Source of the DNA: Prevotella pectinovora
GTDB taxonomy: Bacteria > Bacteroidota > Bacteroidia > Bacteroidales > Bacteroidaceae
DNA: 36,950 nucleotides
NCBI RefSeq assembly: GCF_000834015.1
Contig: NZ_JXQI01000056.1
Span: forward strand, 1-36,950
Direction of reading: 5' to 3'
The position numbers were made by a program, and so were the translations under genes. The notes beneath the pieces were generated by a model that ran no database searches, was not told where the DNA came from, and saw nothing but the letters and a program-made list of their open reading frames with translations. Positions 16,538 through 24,563 of the stretch are shown piece by piece; within the stretch, counting starts at the first letter, position 1; the number at the start of each line of letters is the position of its first letter.

Positions 16538-16568
16538 TTGCGAATAAGGATTATTCTTATTACTTTTG
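16538..16568 (+). promoter_or_regulatory. Promoter of ung
   Basis: TTG (16538-16540), 20 bases, then TACTTTTG (16561-16568). The predicted leader is about 15 bases to the ATG at 16589, which also argues against the upstream in-frame ATG at 16493. Confidence 0.6.
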
Positions 16569-16588
16569 TTCTAAATTTGCATATTATC

Positions 16589-17254
16589 ATGAACGTAAAC
16601 ATTGAACAGTCGTGGAAGGACCATCTCGGCGAGGAATTCGAAAAGCAGTATTTCGTCGACCTCACAGAGTTCGTGCGCTCTGAATACCTGCGCACCACGT
16701 GTTATCCTCCCGGCAAACTCATCTTCAATGCCTTCAACCTGTGTCCGTTTGACAAGGTGAAGGTGGTAATCATCGGACAGGACCCGTATCATGAACCGGG
16801 ACAGGCACACGGACTGAGCTTCTCGGTGGCTGACGGGGTGGCTTTCCCGCCATCGCTGCAGAACATATTCAAGGAGATACAGATGGACACGGGGGCTCCG
16901 ATACCGTCGTCGGGAAATCTGACCCGCTGGGCTGAACAGGGTGTGCTGCTGCTCAACGCCACACTGACGGTGAGGGCACACCAGGCGGCGAGCCATCAGC
17001 GCAAGGGATGGGAGCAGTTCACCGATGCGGCGATAAAGGCTCTCAGCGCAGAGCGAGAGAATCTGGTGTTCATCCTCTGGGGAGGATATGCCAGGAGCAA
17101 GGCTCCGCTCATCGACACGTCGCGACATCTGATATTGCAGTCGGTACACCCCTCGCCTCTGTCTGCCAACCGTGGCGGATGGTTCGGCAACCACCATTTC
17201 TCGCGCTGCAACGAATATCTCAGAAACCACGGCATCGAGGAAATAAAATGGTAA
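16589..17254 (+). CDS. ung: Uracil-DNA glycosylase (family 1)
   Basis: 221 residues from MNVNIEQSWKDHLGEEF. It removes uracil from DNA by cleaving the N-glycosidic bond, starting base-excision repair. The water-activating loop is GQDPYH (63-68, catalytic Asp65), followed by GQAHGLSFSV. LLLNATLTV (120-128) carries the uracil-binding Asn. The leucine loop HPSPLSANRG starts at 187 (catalytic His187). Length is normal. The preceding in-frame ATG at 16493 lies upstream of the promoter and would add 32 unrelated residues. The DUF3109 gene follows after a 73-base gap. Confidence 0.96.
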   Translation: MNVNIEQSWKDHLGEEFEKQYFVDLTEFVRSEYLRTTCYPPGKLIFNAFNLCPFDKVKVVIIGQDPYHEPGQAHGLSFSVADGVAFPPSLQNIFKEIQMDTGAPIPSSGNLTRWAEQGVLLLNATLTVRAHQAASHQRKGWEQFTDAAIKALSAERENLVFILWGGYARSKAPLIDTSRHLILQSVHPSPLSANRGGWFGNHHFSRCNEYLRNHGIEEIKW

Positions 17255-17262
17255 GCGGCATC

Positions 17263-17314
17263 AACTCGTCTACTTGTTAACTTGTCAACTCGTTAACTTG
17301 TCAACTCGTCAACT
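17263..17314. repeat. 8-bp tandem array (AACTYGTY, ~6.5 units)
   Basis: Consecutive 8-mers AACTCGTC, TACTTGTT, AACTTGTC, AACTCGTT, AACTTGTC, AACTCGTC, then AACT fill most of the gap between ung and the DUF3109 gene. The same 8-base phase occurs at 19425-19460 and briefly at 31320-31335. Confidence 0.8.
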
Positions 17315-17327
17315 AAAAAATACTACA

Positions 17328-17954
17328 ATGGCAAATGATTCATCAATAAACGGCTCCAATGGAGCTTACATACCTATTCTGCAGGTGGGCGACGTGCTGA
17401 TATCGTCGGACATCATAACGGAGCGCTTCTGCTGCGACCTCGACGCATGCCACGGCATCTGCTGTGTGGAGGGCGATGCCGGAGCACCGGTGACCATCGA
17501 CGAGATTTCTAAAATCGAAGACTCGCTCGACACCGTGTGGAACGACCTTTCGGCATCGGCACAGGCAGTAATCGACAAACAGGGAGTGGCGTATGCCGAC
17601 CGCGACGGCGACCTCGTGACGAGCATCGTGGGGGGAAAGGACTGTGTCTTTACGTGCTACGACAACGGATGCTGCCTGTGTGCGCTGGAGAAGGCGTGGC
17701 GGGGCGGCAGACTGAAGGATTTCTGCAAGCCTATCAGCTGTGCCCTGTATCCTATCAGGGAGAAGACGTTCGACAATGGTCTCGTAGGACTGAACTACAA
17801 CCGATGGGAGGTATGTCGCGATGCCGTGAAGAAGGGCAGGGAGATTGACCTGCCGGTATACAAATTCCTGCGCGGACCGCTCGTGCAGCGATTCGGCGAA
17901 GAGTGGTATAAGGAACTGGAAGAGGTGGCAGAGGCGTTCTGCGGAAAGAAATAG
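17328..17954 (+). CDS. DUF3109 family cysteine-rich protein
   Basis: 208 residues from the ATG at 17328 (MANDSSINGSNG); an in-frame ATG at 17274 lies inside the 8-bp repeat array and is not credible. Three cysteine clusters are visible: ERFCCDLDACHGICCVEGDAG (from 32; Cys35, 36, 41, 45, 46), CVFTCYDNGCCLCALEKAW (106-124) and FCKPISCALYPIR (132-144). This pattern defines the DUF3109 family and resembles YkgJ-type putative zinc/iron-chelating proteins; metal or Fe-S binding is inferred. No signal peptide or membrane helix is seen. The biochemical function is unknown. It follows ung with 73 bases between and may share its promoter. Confidence 0.88.
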   Translation: MANDSSINGSNGAYIPILQVGDVLISSDIITERFCCDLDACHGICCVEGDAGAPVTIDEISKIEDSLDTVWNDLSASAQAVIDKQGVAYADRDGDLVTSIVGGKDCVFTCYDNGCCLCALEKAWRGGRLKDFCKPISCALYPIREKTFDNGLVGLNYNRWEVCRDAVKKGREIDLPVYKFLRGPLVQRFGEEWYKELEEVAEAFCGKK

Positions 17955-18056
17955 CCTGACGGCGACTATCCCAACCCGTTAGTTCGCTGCTGCCACATAT
18001 CATCATACGCGAAAGCAGCACTATCCTGACATACGGATAGCAGGAACTAACAGGCT
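17953..18056. other. Inverted-repeat element that can fold into a three-way junction
   Basis: GTTAGTTC (17978-17985) pairs perfectly with GAACTAAC (18044-18051). Inside are GCTGCT/AGCAGC (17986-17991 with 18014-18019) and CTATCC/GGATAG (18021-18026 with 18035-18040). An outer AGCCTG/CAGGCT (17953-17958 with 18051-18056) can extend it. CTATCC also occurs at 17966-17971, giving an alternative partner for GGATAG. The element overlaps the DUF3109 stop codon. No T-tract follows. Confidence 0.5.
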
Positions 18057-18170
18057 GAAAAAGTAGGTGTACAAATACGGCAGAAATACGACAAAGAGAT
18101 ATGTCGGTATTACACTATGACGAATCTGTTACTGAATTGCGATTTCTGCAAAAAAAAGATATTCTGCCAT

Positions 18171-18401
18171 TTACAAAGATTTCAGAAACTTGTCGAACTC
18201 TTCGCCGGTACAGTCTTTCCCCAACAAACGCCTTTGGAGCTTGGATTTTGCCTTGGAGATTGTACTCCGCCCTCTGCCAAGAAGGACAGCTATCCTTGAA
18301 TCTGACAAATCGCTTACTTTTATCAAAAGGCACATCAGAAAATCCTGCGCACTCATTGTGCATATAGAAAAAAGACTTAGTTTGAAAGACGGGAACAGCA
18401 T
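18171..18401 (-). CDS. Short HTH protein, like the C-terminal domain of Bacteroidales TPR/HTH regulators
   Basis: 76 residues. The segment FLMCLLIKVSDLSDSRIAVL then LGRGRSTISKAKSKLQRRLLG and the ending EEFDKFLKSL strongly resemble the LuxR-like DNA-binding tail found at the end of long Bacteroidales sensor/TPR regulators. The usual N-terminal TPR, membrane helix and coiled coil are missing, and an in-frame stop lies two codons upstream of the ATG. It may be a decayed remnant. However, a good promoter (18451-18478) and a perfect dyad sit directly upstream, giving a ~40-base leader, which argues that it is expressed as a mini-regulator. It is convergent with the DUF3109 gene. Homology is recognised from memory only. 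Confidence 0.5.
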   Translation of the reverse strand: MLFPSFKLSLFSICTMSAQDFLMCLLIKVSDLSDSRIAVLLGRGRSTISKAKSKLQRRLLGKDCTGEEFDKFLKSL

Positions 18402-18433
18402 ATATCAATTAAAGTTGTTTGAACAATACTTAC

Positions 18434-18450
18434 CACTGTATTTTACAGTG
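18434..18450. promoter_or_regulatory. Operator-like dyad at the HTH gene start site
   Basis: CACTGTA-TTT-TACAGTG is a perfect 7-bp inverted repeat. It abuts the -7 box (18451-18458) and covers the expected transcription start of the short HTH gene, so a bound protein would block transcription. Confidence 0.5.
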
Positions 18451-18478
18451 CAAAGATAATTACGAAAAAAGGGAACAA
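18451..18478 (-). promoter_or_regulatory. Promoter of the short HTH gene
   Basis: On the minus strand TTG (18476-18478), 17 bases, then TATCTTTG (18451-18458), a perfect TAnnTTTG. The ATG at 18401 is about 50 bases downstream. Confidence 0.55.
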
Positions 18479-18534
18479 CTGAATTTCGTTGTTGAATTTT
18501 TGTTGAATTCTTATAATACTCTGTAACCCAACAT

Positions 18535-18583
18535 ATTACAAAAATAAAATCGGGGCCGCTGCCAACTTTGAGCAACGACCCCG
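18535..18583 (-). terminator. Terminator of the sdhCAB operon
   Basis: On the minus strand CGGGGTCGTTGC pairs with GCAGCGGCCCCG (with G-U/mismatch positions) around a TCAAAGTTG loop, followed by ATTTTATTTTT. It lies 30 bases past the sdhB stop. Confidence 0.8.
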
Positions 18584-18613
18584 ATATAGAAAGCTATGAT
18601 TATTATGCTGTTT

Positions 18614-19369
18614 TTAGTCAGCCAACTTAGCCTTGATGAACTCGCGGTTCAAGCGGGCGATGTTTGAGATAGACTCGTGCTTAGGACATTCAGCCTCGCA
18701 AGCACGGGTGTTGGTACAGTTACCGAAGCCCAGCTCTTCCATCTTCATAACCATCGCCTTGGCACGCTTGGCAGCCTCCGGACGGCCCTGTGGAAGGAGA
18801 GCGAACTGGCTCACCTTAGAGCTTACGAAGAGCATGGCAGAACCGTTCTTACATGCTGCCACACACGCACCGCAACCGATACATGTAGCGCAGTCCATAG
18901 CCTCGTCGGCAGCCTCCTTTGAGATGAGGATGGCATTTGCGTCCTGAGCCTGACCTGTTCGAACGCTGACATAACCGCCAGCCTGCATGATCTTGTCGAA
19001 AGCGCCACGGTCTACCATACAGTCCTTGATGATAGGGAAAGCTGCAGAACGCCATGGCTCAACGGTGATAACGTCGCCGTCCTTGAACTTACGCATATAG
19101 AGCTGGCAAGTGGTGGCTCCTGTGTTAGGTCCATGTGGATGACCGTTGATATAGAGTGAGCACATACCGCAGATACCCTCGCGGCAGTCGTGGTCGAAAA
19201 CGAAAGGCTCCTGGCCTTCCTCGATGAGCTGCTCATTGAGAATATCGAGCATCTCGAGGAACGAGGTGTCGGTAGGAATGTCCTTCATCTCACGTGTGTC
19301 AAAGTGTCCCTCTGCCTGAGGACCATTCTGACGCCAGAATTTCAGTGTGAATGATATATTATTTTCCAT
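18614..19369 (-). CDS. sdhB: Succinate dehydrogenase/fumarate reductase iron-sulfur subunit
   Basis: 251 residues. It carries electrons between the flavoprotein and the cytochrome b subunit of complex II at the cytoplasmic face of the inner membrane. The [2Fe-2S] ligands are in CREGICGMC (62-70) plus Cys88. The [4Fe-4S] and [3Fe-4S] ligands are in [15 protein letters not shown] (160-174) and [13 protein letters not shown] (218-230). In anaerobic Bacteroidales the complex mainly works as a menaquinol:fumarate reductase, making succinate; the direction is inferred from the lineage. It is the last gene of the sdhC-sdhA-sdhB set, 94 bases after sdhA, and has a clear terminator. Confidence 0.95.
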   Translation of the reverse strand: MENNISFTLKFWRQNGPQAEGHFDTREMKDIPTDTSFLEMLDILNEQLIEEGQEPFVFDHDCREGICGMCSLYINGHPHGPNTGATTCQLYMRKFKDGDVITVEPWRSAAFPIIKDCMVDRGAFDKIMQAGGYVSVRTGQAQDANAILISKEAADEAMDCATCIGCGACVAACKNGSAMLFVSSKVSQFALLPQGRPEAAKRAKAMVMKMEELGFGNCTNTRACEAECPKHESISNIARLNREFIKAKLAD

Positions 19370-19424
19370 TGTTGTTGTTGTTTTATCGATGACGAGAAGA
19401 CGATAAGAATAAGGAGAGTATATT

Positions 19425-19460
19425 TCCTTGTCTGCCCGTCTACTCGTTTACTCGTCTACT
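19425..19460. repeat. 8-bp phased repeat in the sdhA-sdhB gap
   Basis: TCCTTGTC, TGCCCGTC, TACTCGTT, TACTCGTC, TACTG in one 8-base phase, matching the family at 17263-17314. It ends right next to the sdhA stop codon. Confidence 0.65.
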
Positions 19461-19463
19461 GTA

Positions 19464-21446
19464 TTAATTCTTATAGTTACGTGTCTGAACCTTGATAGCC
19501 TCGTAGTGGAGAGGTTCCTTGATGAGCTCAGGAGCTGTCTCGTCGTCGTTCTGATACTCCCAGCATCCAACGTAGAAGAAGTTCTCGTCGTCGCGCTTAG
19601 CCTCACCTTCCTCGGTCTGATACTCCTCACGGAAGTGACCTCCGCAAGACTCGTTACGAGAGAGAGCGTCGTAAGCCACGAGCTCGCCCATCAGCAAGAA
19701 GTCACGCAGGTGGATAGCCTTGTCGAGCTCCACGTTGAGACCATCCTTGCTTCCTGGGATGAAGAGGTTGGTGTTGAACTCCTTGCGCAGCTTCTTGATA
19801 AGCTCCAGACCCTCTTTCAGTCCCTCTGCTGTACGTCCCATTCCGACGTGCTCCCACATGATGTGTCCGAGCTCCTTGTGCAGAGAGTCAACAGAGCGCT
19901 TGCCCTGGATTCCCATCAAGCGGTCGATTTCAGCCTGTACGCCCTTCTCGGCCTCTGCAAACTCAGGCAGGTCGGTAGAGAGACGAGGCCAGATAGCCTG
20001 GTCGGCGAGATAGTTCTGGATGGTGTATGGCAATACGAAGTATCCGTCGGCAAGACCCTGCATGAGGGCAGAAGCACCGAGACGGTTTGCTCCGTGGTCA
20101 GAGAAGTTACACTCACCGATAGCGAACAGACCTGTTATTGATGTCATCAGCTCGTAGTCAACCCAGATACCACCCATTGTGTAGTGGATGGCTGGATAGA
20201 TCATCATAGGGTTGTAATACTTCACGCCGTTGATTTCGTTTGCCAGCTCTCCTGGATTAACGTCGGTAATCTCCTCATACATGTCGAAGAGGTTGCCATA
20301 GCGCTGACGAACCACGTCGATGCCGAGGCGCTCGATACTCTCTGAGAAGTCGAGGAATACGGCAAGTCCGGTGTTGTTCACTCCGTAGCCCTTGTCGCAA
20401 CGCTCCTTTGCTGCACGAGAGGCAACGTCACGAGGCACGAGGTTACCGAATGCCGGATAGCGGCGCTCCAGATAGTAGTCGCGGTCTTCCTCCGGAATGT
20501 CAGAACCCTTCTTTGTTCCAGCCTGCAGAGCCTTGGCGTCTTCAATCTTCTTAGGCACCCAGATACGTCCGTCGTTACGCAGAGACTCCGACATAAGAGT
20601 CAGCTTAGACTGCTTGTCACCGTGTACAGGGATACATGTAGGGTGAATCTGCACGTATGATGGGTTTGCGAAGTAAGCACCCTTGCGGTAGCACTGTACG
20701 GCTGCCGTACAGTTACATCCCATGGCGTTTGTAGAGAGGAAGTAAGCGTTTCCGTATCCACCGGTAGCGATAACCACAGCGTTTGCAGAGAAGCGCTCCA
20801 GCTTGCCGGTAATGAGGTTCTTGGCGATGATACCACGGGCACGTCCGTCGATGATAACCACGTCCTCCATCTCATAACGGGTGTAGAGCTTCACACGGCC
20901 TGCGTGAACCTGTGCGCTCAGTGAAGAATAAGCTCCGAGCAGCAGCTGCTGACCTGTCTGTCCCTTTGCATAGAATGTACGAGACACCTGTGCTCCACCG
21001 AAAGAACGGTTGGCGAGCATACCGCCGTACTCACGTGCGAAAGGCACTCCCTGAGCCACACACTGGTCGATGATGTTGTTAGAAACCTCAGCAAGACGGT
21101 AAACGTTTGCCTCGCGGGCACGGTAGTCACCACCCTTCACGGTGTCGTAGAACAGACGGTATACCGAGTCACCGTCGTTCTGATAGTTCTTTGCTGCATT
21201 GATACCACCCTGTGCCGCAATAGAGTGAGCGCGGCGTGGAGAGTCCTGTATGCAGAAGTTTAAAACGTTGAAGCCCATCTCTCCGAGGCTTGCCGCTGCG
21301 CTGGCACCAGCCAGACCAGTACCAACTACGATAATGTCGAGCTTCAGCTTGTTCTTTGGGTTCACCAGGCGCTGGTGAGCTTTATAGTTAGTCCATTTTT
21401 CGGCCACTGGGCCTTCTGGAATTCTTGAATCTATTGTCTTAGCCAT
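19464..21446 (-). CDS. sdhA: Succinate dehydrogenase/fumarate reductase flavoprotein subunit
   Basis: 660 residues, the usual size for the Bacteroidetes/epsilon-type B-class enzyme. It holds covalently bound FAD and the dicarboxylate site. The dinucleotide fold is [19 protein letters not shown] (40-58), followed by [18 protein letters not shown] (71-88), which contains the FAD-linking histidine. The substrate region includes [10 protein letters not shown] and the [12 protein letters not shown] segment; [19 protein letters not shown] is the family's C-terminal FAD-binding part. It lies 36 bases after sdhC and 94 bases before sdhB, transcribed together. Confidence 0.96.
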   Translation of the reverse strand: MAKTIDSRIPEGPVAEKWTNYKAHQRLVNPKNKLKLDIIVVGTGLAGASAAASLGEMGFNVLNFCIQDSPRRAHSIAAQGGINAAKNYQNDGDSVYRLFYDTVKGGDYRAREANVYRLAEVSNNIIDQCVAQGVPFAREYGGMLANRSFGGAQVSRTFYAKGQTGQQLLLGAYSSLSAQVHAGRVKLYTRYEMEDVVIIDGRARGIIAKNLITGKLERFSANAVVIATGGYGNAYFLSTNAMGCNCTAAVQCYRKGAYFANPSYVQIHPTCIPVHGDKQSKLTLMSESLRNDGRIWVPKKIEDAKALQAGTKKGSDIPEEDRDYYLERRYPAFGNLVPRDVASRAAKERCDKGYGVNNTGLAVFLDFSESIERLGIDVVRQRYGNLFDMYEEITDVNPGELANEINGVKYYNPMMIYPAIHYTMGGIWVDYELMTSITGLFAIGECNFSDHGANRLGASALMQGLADGYFVLPYTIQNYLADQAIWPRLSTDLPEFAEAEKGVQAEIDRLMGIQGKRSVDSLHKELGHIMWEHVGMGRTAEGLKEGLELIKKLRKEFNTNLFIPGSKDGLNVELDKAIHLRDFLLMGELVAYDALSRNESCGGHFREEYQTEEGEAKRDDENFFYVGCWEYQNDDETAPELIKEPLHYEAIKVQTRNYKN

Positions 21447-21482
21447 AATTATGTATTACTAAATTATGAATTAATAATGTTA

Positions 21483-22160
21483 TTAGCAGCAGCCGCAAAG
21501 TCCTTTAGCAGCGAACCACAGCACTACAACGAGGAAGCCGAGGCAGAGGAGCGTAGAATACGCGATACCGATAACCTTCCAGCGGCAGTACCAAACCTTT
21601 CCGTTCCATCCGAAAGTCTGCATAGCGCTCCAGAATCCGTGTGTGAGGTGGAACCAGAGAGCCACGAGCCATACGATGTAGAGCACTACATACACCGGAC
21701 AAGAGAATGTGTCCACGATGTAGGCATAACCGTCGGCAGGATGGTGAGCCACTGCGATGCCTGTCAACTCGGCAAACATCATGTTGTACCAGAAGTTGAA
21801 GAGGTGGAGCAGCAGTCCGAGGATGATGATGATACCGAGCACGAGCATGTTCTGAGATGCCCACTCCACGCCCTGAGGACGGGTAGTCACGGCATAGCGC
21901 TCATTACCGCGGGCCTTTCTGTTCTGCATCGTGAGCCAGAAAGCATAAACGATGTGAAGCACAGCCAGGGCAGCAAGGCCGGCAGTAGCTACAAGAGCAT
22001 ACCAGTTGGCACCGAGGAACTCGCAGATCATGTTGTAGGCATCCCCCGAGAAGAGGGCTACGATGTTCATTGACATGTGGAACGTCAAGAACAGGATAAG
22101 CGCAACACCTGTTACAGACATCACGACTTTCCTTCCAATAGATGAATTACATAACCACAT
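21483..22160 (-). CDS. sdhC: Succinate dehydrogenase/fumarate reductase cytochrome b subunit
   Basis: 225 residues with about five transmembrane segments (for example VMSVTGVALILFLTFHMSMN, ALVATAGLAALAVLHIVYAF, NMLVLGIIIILGLLLHLFNF, VVLYIVWLVALWFHLTHGFW and STLLCLGFLVVVLWFAAKGL). Several membrane-embedded histidines (in TFHMSMN, VLHIVYAF, LLHLFNF, LWFHLTHGFW) fit di-haem binding as in Wolinella-type FrdC. It anchors the complex and exchanges electrons with menaquinone. There is no separate sdhD, as expected for this class. It is the first gene of the operon; a consensus promoter lies at 22305-22335, giving a ~135-base leader. Confidence 0.93.
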   Translation of the reverse strand: MWLCNSSIGRKVVMSVTGVALILFLTFHMSMNIVALFSGDAYNMICEFLGANWYALVATAGLAALAVLHIVYAFWLTMQNRKARGNERYAVTTRPQGVEWASQNMLVLGIIIILGLLLHLFNFWYNMMFAELTGIAVAHHPADGYAYIVDTFSCPVYVVLYIVWLVALWFHLTHGFWSAMQTFGWNGKVWYCRWKVIGIAYSTLLCLGFLVVVLWFAAKGLCGCC

Positions 22161-22304
22161 AAATTGAATGAAATTTAAGTATTAAAAGTTTGAATTAATT
22201 GATATTCTGTCATAATACTGCACACCCCGCCCGCCGACAGACAGAGCACACGATTTAAACCCACAATACTTTATAATAGGTATTGCAGACCGTTAACTCG
22301 ACTG

Positions 22305-22335
22305 CAAATATACTCCAAATTAGCGATAAATCAAA
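22305..22335 (-). promoter_or_regulatory. Promoter of sdhCAB
   Basis: On the minus strand TTTG (22332-22335), exactly 19 bases, then TATATTTG (22305-22312): a full match to the Bacteroidetes housekeeping consensus TTTG-N19-TAnnTTTG. Confidence 0.8.
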
Positions 22336-22365
22336 GCAATCGTGTAAAAATTCAATTTTAATGCT

Positions 22366-22373
22366 TAAATTTG
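22366..22373 (+). promoter_or_regulatory. -7 box of mnmG
   Basis: TAAATTTG matches TAnnTTTG. The leader would be about 107 bases. No clear -33 element is seen 19 bases upstream. Confidence 0.45.
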
Positions 22374-22486
22374 CGCCTGTTTGAGTGGAGCCAATCTCAC
22401 GACACCATGCATTTATAAAAGTCGGCATTGCAAATAGGCTATAAACAGGCCGTTCGCTCACCGGCAGGTCAAGTAAACAAAAATAT

Positions 22487-24358
22487 ATGAATTTCAAATA
22501 CGACGTTTTAGTGATCGGCGGAGGACACGCCGGATGTGAGGCTGCCGTGGCGGCGGCAAACATCGGGGCGAAGACATGCCTTGTCACCATGGACATGAAC
22601 AAGATTGCGCAGATGAGCTGCAACCCGGCTGTGGGAGGAATAGCGAAAGGACAGATAGTGAGGGAAATCGACGCCCTCGGCGGAGAGATGGGCCGCGTGA
22701 CCGACGCCACGGCGATACAGTTCCGTATGCTGAACCGCTCCAAAGGACCGGCGGTATGGAGCCCTCGTGCACAATGCGACAGGGAGAAATACATCTGGCA
22801 ATGGAGGACGGTGCTCGACGGCACTCCAAATCTGGACATCTGGCAGGACCAGGCTTCCGAACTAATCGTGGAGAATGGAAGAGCTGCCGGCATAAAGACG
22901 GTTTGGGGAGTGGAGCTGAGGGCGGGCAGCGTGGTGATCACGGCGGGCACGTTTCTCAACGGACTGATGCACATCGGCCGCCACAAACTGCCGGGAGGAC
23001 GCATAGCGGAACCGGCTGTGGTGGGATTCACTGAGAGCATCACAAGCCACGGCATACGGTCGGCAAGGATGAAGACTGGCACTCCGGTGAGGATAGACCG
23101 CCGCTCGGTGCATTTCGAAGACATGGAGATACAGGAGGGGGAAATGGATTTCCACCAGTTCAGCTTCATGGGAAACCACAGGGTGCTGAAACAGCTGCCC
23201 TGCTGGACCTGCTACACCAACAAGGAGGCTCACGCCGCGCTGTTGAAGGGACTGCCGGACTCACCGCTCTACAACGGACAGATACAGAGCATCGGACCGC
23301 GCTACTGCCCGTCGGTGGAAACCAAGCTGATGACTTTTCCCGACAAGGAGCAGCATCCGCTGTTTCTGGAACCTGAAGGGGAATCGACAAACGAGATGTA
23401 TCTGAACGGATTCTCGTCGAGCATGCCGATGGAGGTGCAGCTGGAAGCGCTGAAGAAGATTCCGGCGCTGAGGGATGTGAAGATATACCGTCCGGGCTAC
23501 GCCATAGAATATGATTTCTTCGACCCCACACAACTTGAGCACACTCTGGAATCAAAGGTGATAGGAGGTTTGTACTTCGCCGGACAGGTGAACGGCACCA
23601 CGGGATATGAGGAGGCTGCCGGACAGGGAATGATTGCCGGAGTGAACGCTGCACTGAAGAGCAGCGGCGGCGGTGAGTTCATACTGCATCGCGACGAGGC
23701 TTACATCGGAGTGCTGATAGACGACCTCGTGACGAAGGGGGTTGACGAACCGTACCGTATGTTCACGAGCCGTGCCGAATACAGAATACTCCTCCGACAG
23801 GATGACGCCGACGCCAGACTCACGGAGAAGGCTTACGATATCGGATTGGCAAAGAAAGACCGCTACGACTGGTGGATGCAGAAAAAGGAATATATCGACA
23901 GAATCATCGAATTCTGCAAAAACGCTCCGGTAAAACCGAGAGAGGTGAACGCCTTCCTTGAAAGCATCGGCACTACTCCACTGAGGGAGGGATGCAAAAT
24001 CTTCGACCTCATCGCCAGACCGCAGATCAACATGGCGAACCTATCGGAGATTTCTTCCCAACTGAAAGAACTGCTCGACGCTGCTCCTAACCGCAAGGAG
24101 GAGATTACAGAGGCTGCCGAGATAAAGATGAAATACAAGGGATACATCGAAAGGGAGAAGATGATAGCCGACAAGATGCACCGTCTAGAGGACATCAAGA
24201 TAAGGGACAGATTCAAATACTCCGAGATGCTGCAGCTCTCCACAGAAGCTCGCCAGAAGCTGGAGAAGATAGACCCTGAGACTCTCGCACAGGCAAGCAG
24301 AATACCGGGCGTTTCACCGAGCGACATCAACGTTATGCTCGTGTTGCTCGGAAGATAA
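22487..24358 (+). CDS. mnmG: tRNA uridine-5-carboxymethylaminomethyl modification enzyme, FAD subunit
   Basis: 623 residues, normal length. With MnmE (not in this window) it installs the carboxymethylaminomethyl group on wobble uridine 34 of several tRNAs, using FAD, methylene-tetrahydrofolate and glycine. The FAD fold is at the N-terminus (VLVIGGGHAGCEAAVAAANI, 8-27), followed by MSCNPAVGGIAKGQIVREID, which includes the conserved Cys, and later QVNGTTGYEEAAGQG. The C-terminal helical domain ends with the family motif IPGVSPSDINVMLVLLGR. A perfect parS site begins 21 bases after the stop codon. mnmG (gidA) lies close to the replication origin in many bacteria. Confidence 0.96.
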   Translation: MNFKYDVLVIGGGHAGCEAAVAAANIGAKTCLVTMDMNKIAQMSCNPAVGGIAKGQIVREIDALGGEMGRVTDATAIQFRMLNRSKGPAVWSPRAQCDREKYIWQWRTVLDGTPNLDIWQDQASELIVENGRAAGIKTVWGVELRAGSVVITAGTFLNGLMHIGRHKLPGGRIAEPAVVGFTESITSHGIRSARMKTGTPVRIDRRSVHFEDMEIQEGEMDFHQFSFMGNHRVLKQLPCWTCYTNKEAHAALLKGLPDSPLYNGQIQSIGPRYCPSVETKLMTFPDKEQHPLFLEPEGESTNEMYLNGFSSSMPMEVQLEALKKIPALRDVKIYRPGYAIEYDFFDPTQLEHTLESKVIGGLYFAGQVNGTTGYEEAAGQGMIAGVNAALKSSGGGEFILHRDEAYIGVLIDDLVTKGVDEPYRMFTSRAEYRILLRQDDADARLTEKAYDIGLAKKDRYDWWMQKKEYIDRIIEFCKNAPVKPREVNAFLESIGTTPLREGCKIFDLIARPQINMANLSEISSQLKELLDAAPNRKEEITEAAEIKMKYKGYIEREKMIADKMHRLEDIKIRDRFKYSEMLQLSTEARQKLEKIDPETLAQASRIPGVSPSDINVMLVLLGR

Positions 24359-24563
24359 GAGCGGATGGAGCAGGTTAATGTTTCACGTGAAACAAATTTC
24401 GATAAACGGTTTGAAAACTAACAAGTTATGGAAAATGGCGAAAGTGTTTTCATCATCCGTTTTCACCGTGGAACAACAACTGAAACCGAACGAAAGCAAC
24501 GGGAAAAGATATCATCAGAGAAAAAGAAAGCAATAAAAGAATAAACAAATAAAACCGTAAGAA
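24359..24563. other. mnmG-apt gap carrying parS
   Basis: 205 bases. The perfect parS at 24379-24394 is the only strong signal. A weak look-alike (TTTCACCGTGGAAC, around 24461-24474) may be a decayed ParB site. No terminator or consensus promoter was found, so apt may be read from mnmG transcripts. Confidence 0.6.
24379..24394. promoter_or_regulatory. parS: parS, perfect 16-bp ParB binding site
   Basis: TGTTTCACGTGAAACA is an exact match to the conserved chromosomal parS palindrome bound by ParB/Spo0J, which nucleates the partition complex and loads SMC/condensin. Such sites usually cluster near the replication origin. It lies 21 bases after mnmG. Confidence 0.93.

Larger units (their letters stand above)
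17955..18613. other. ~660-base region between DUF3109 and sdhB genes
   Basis: Holds the three-way-junction-like element (17953-18056), a short minus-strand HTH gene (18171-18401) with promoter and dyad (18434-18478), and the sdhB terminator (18535-18583). Between 18057 and 18170 I see nothing recognisable. Confidence 0.6.
22161..22486. other. Divergent control region between sdhC and mnmG
   Basis: 326 bases with no gene. It contains the sdhC promoter on the minus strand (22305-22335) and a -7 box for mnmG on the plus strand (22366-22373); their start points are about 80 bases apart and face away from each other. Nothing else was recognised. Confidence 0.7.

Noticed and set aside
16493..16588. 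Upstream start for ung
   Set aside because: Would place the start codon before the -33/-7 elements and add 32 residues not found in the family.
22255..23169. 304-residue minus-strand open frame over mnmG
   Set aside because: Overlaps the mnmG coding sequence and both promoters; composition is that of an antisense frame.
24459..24476. Third parS-like site (TTTCACCGTGGAAC)
   Set aside because: The palindrome is broken and the centre has an extra base; too weak to call, mentioned only as possible decay.
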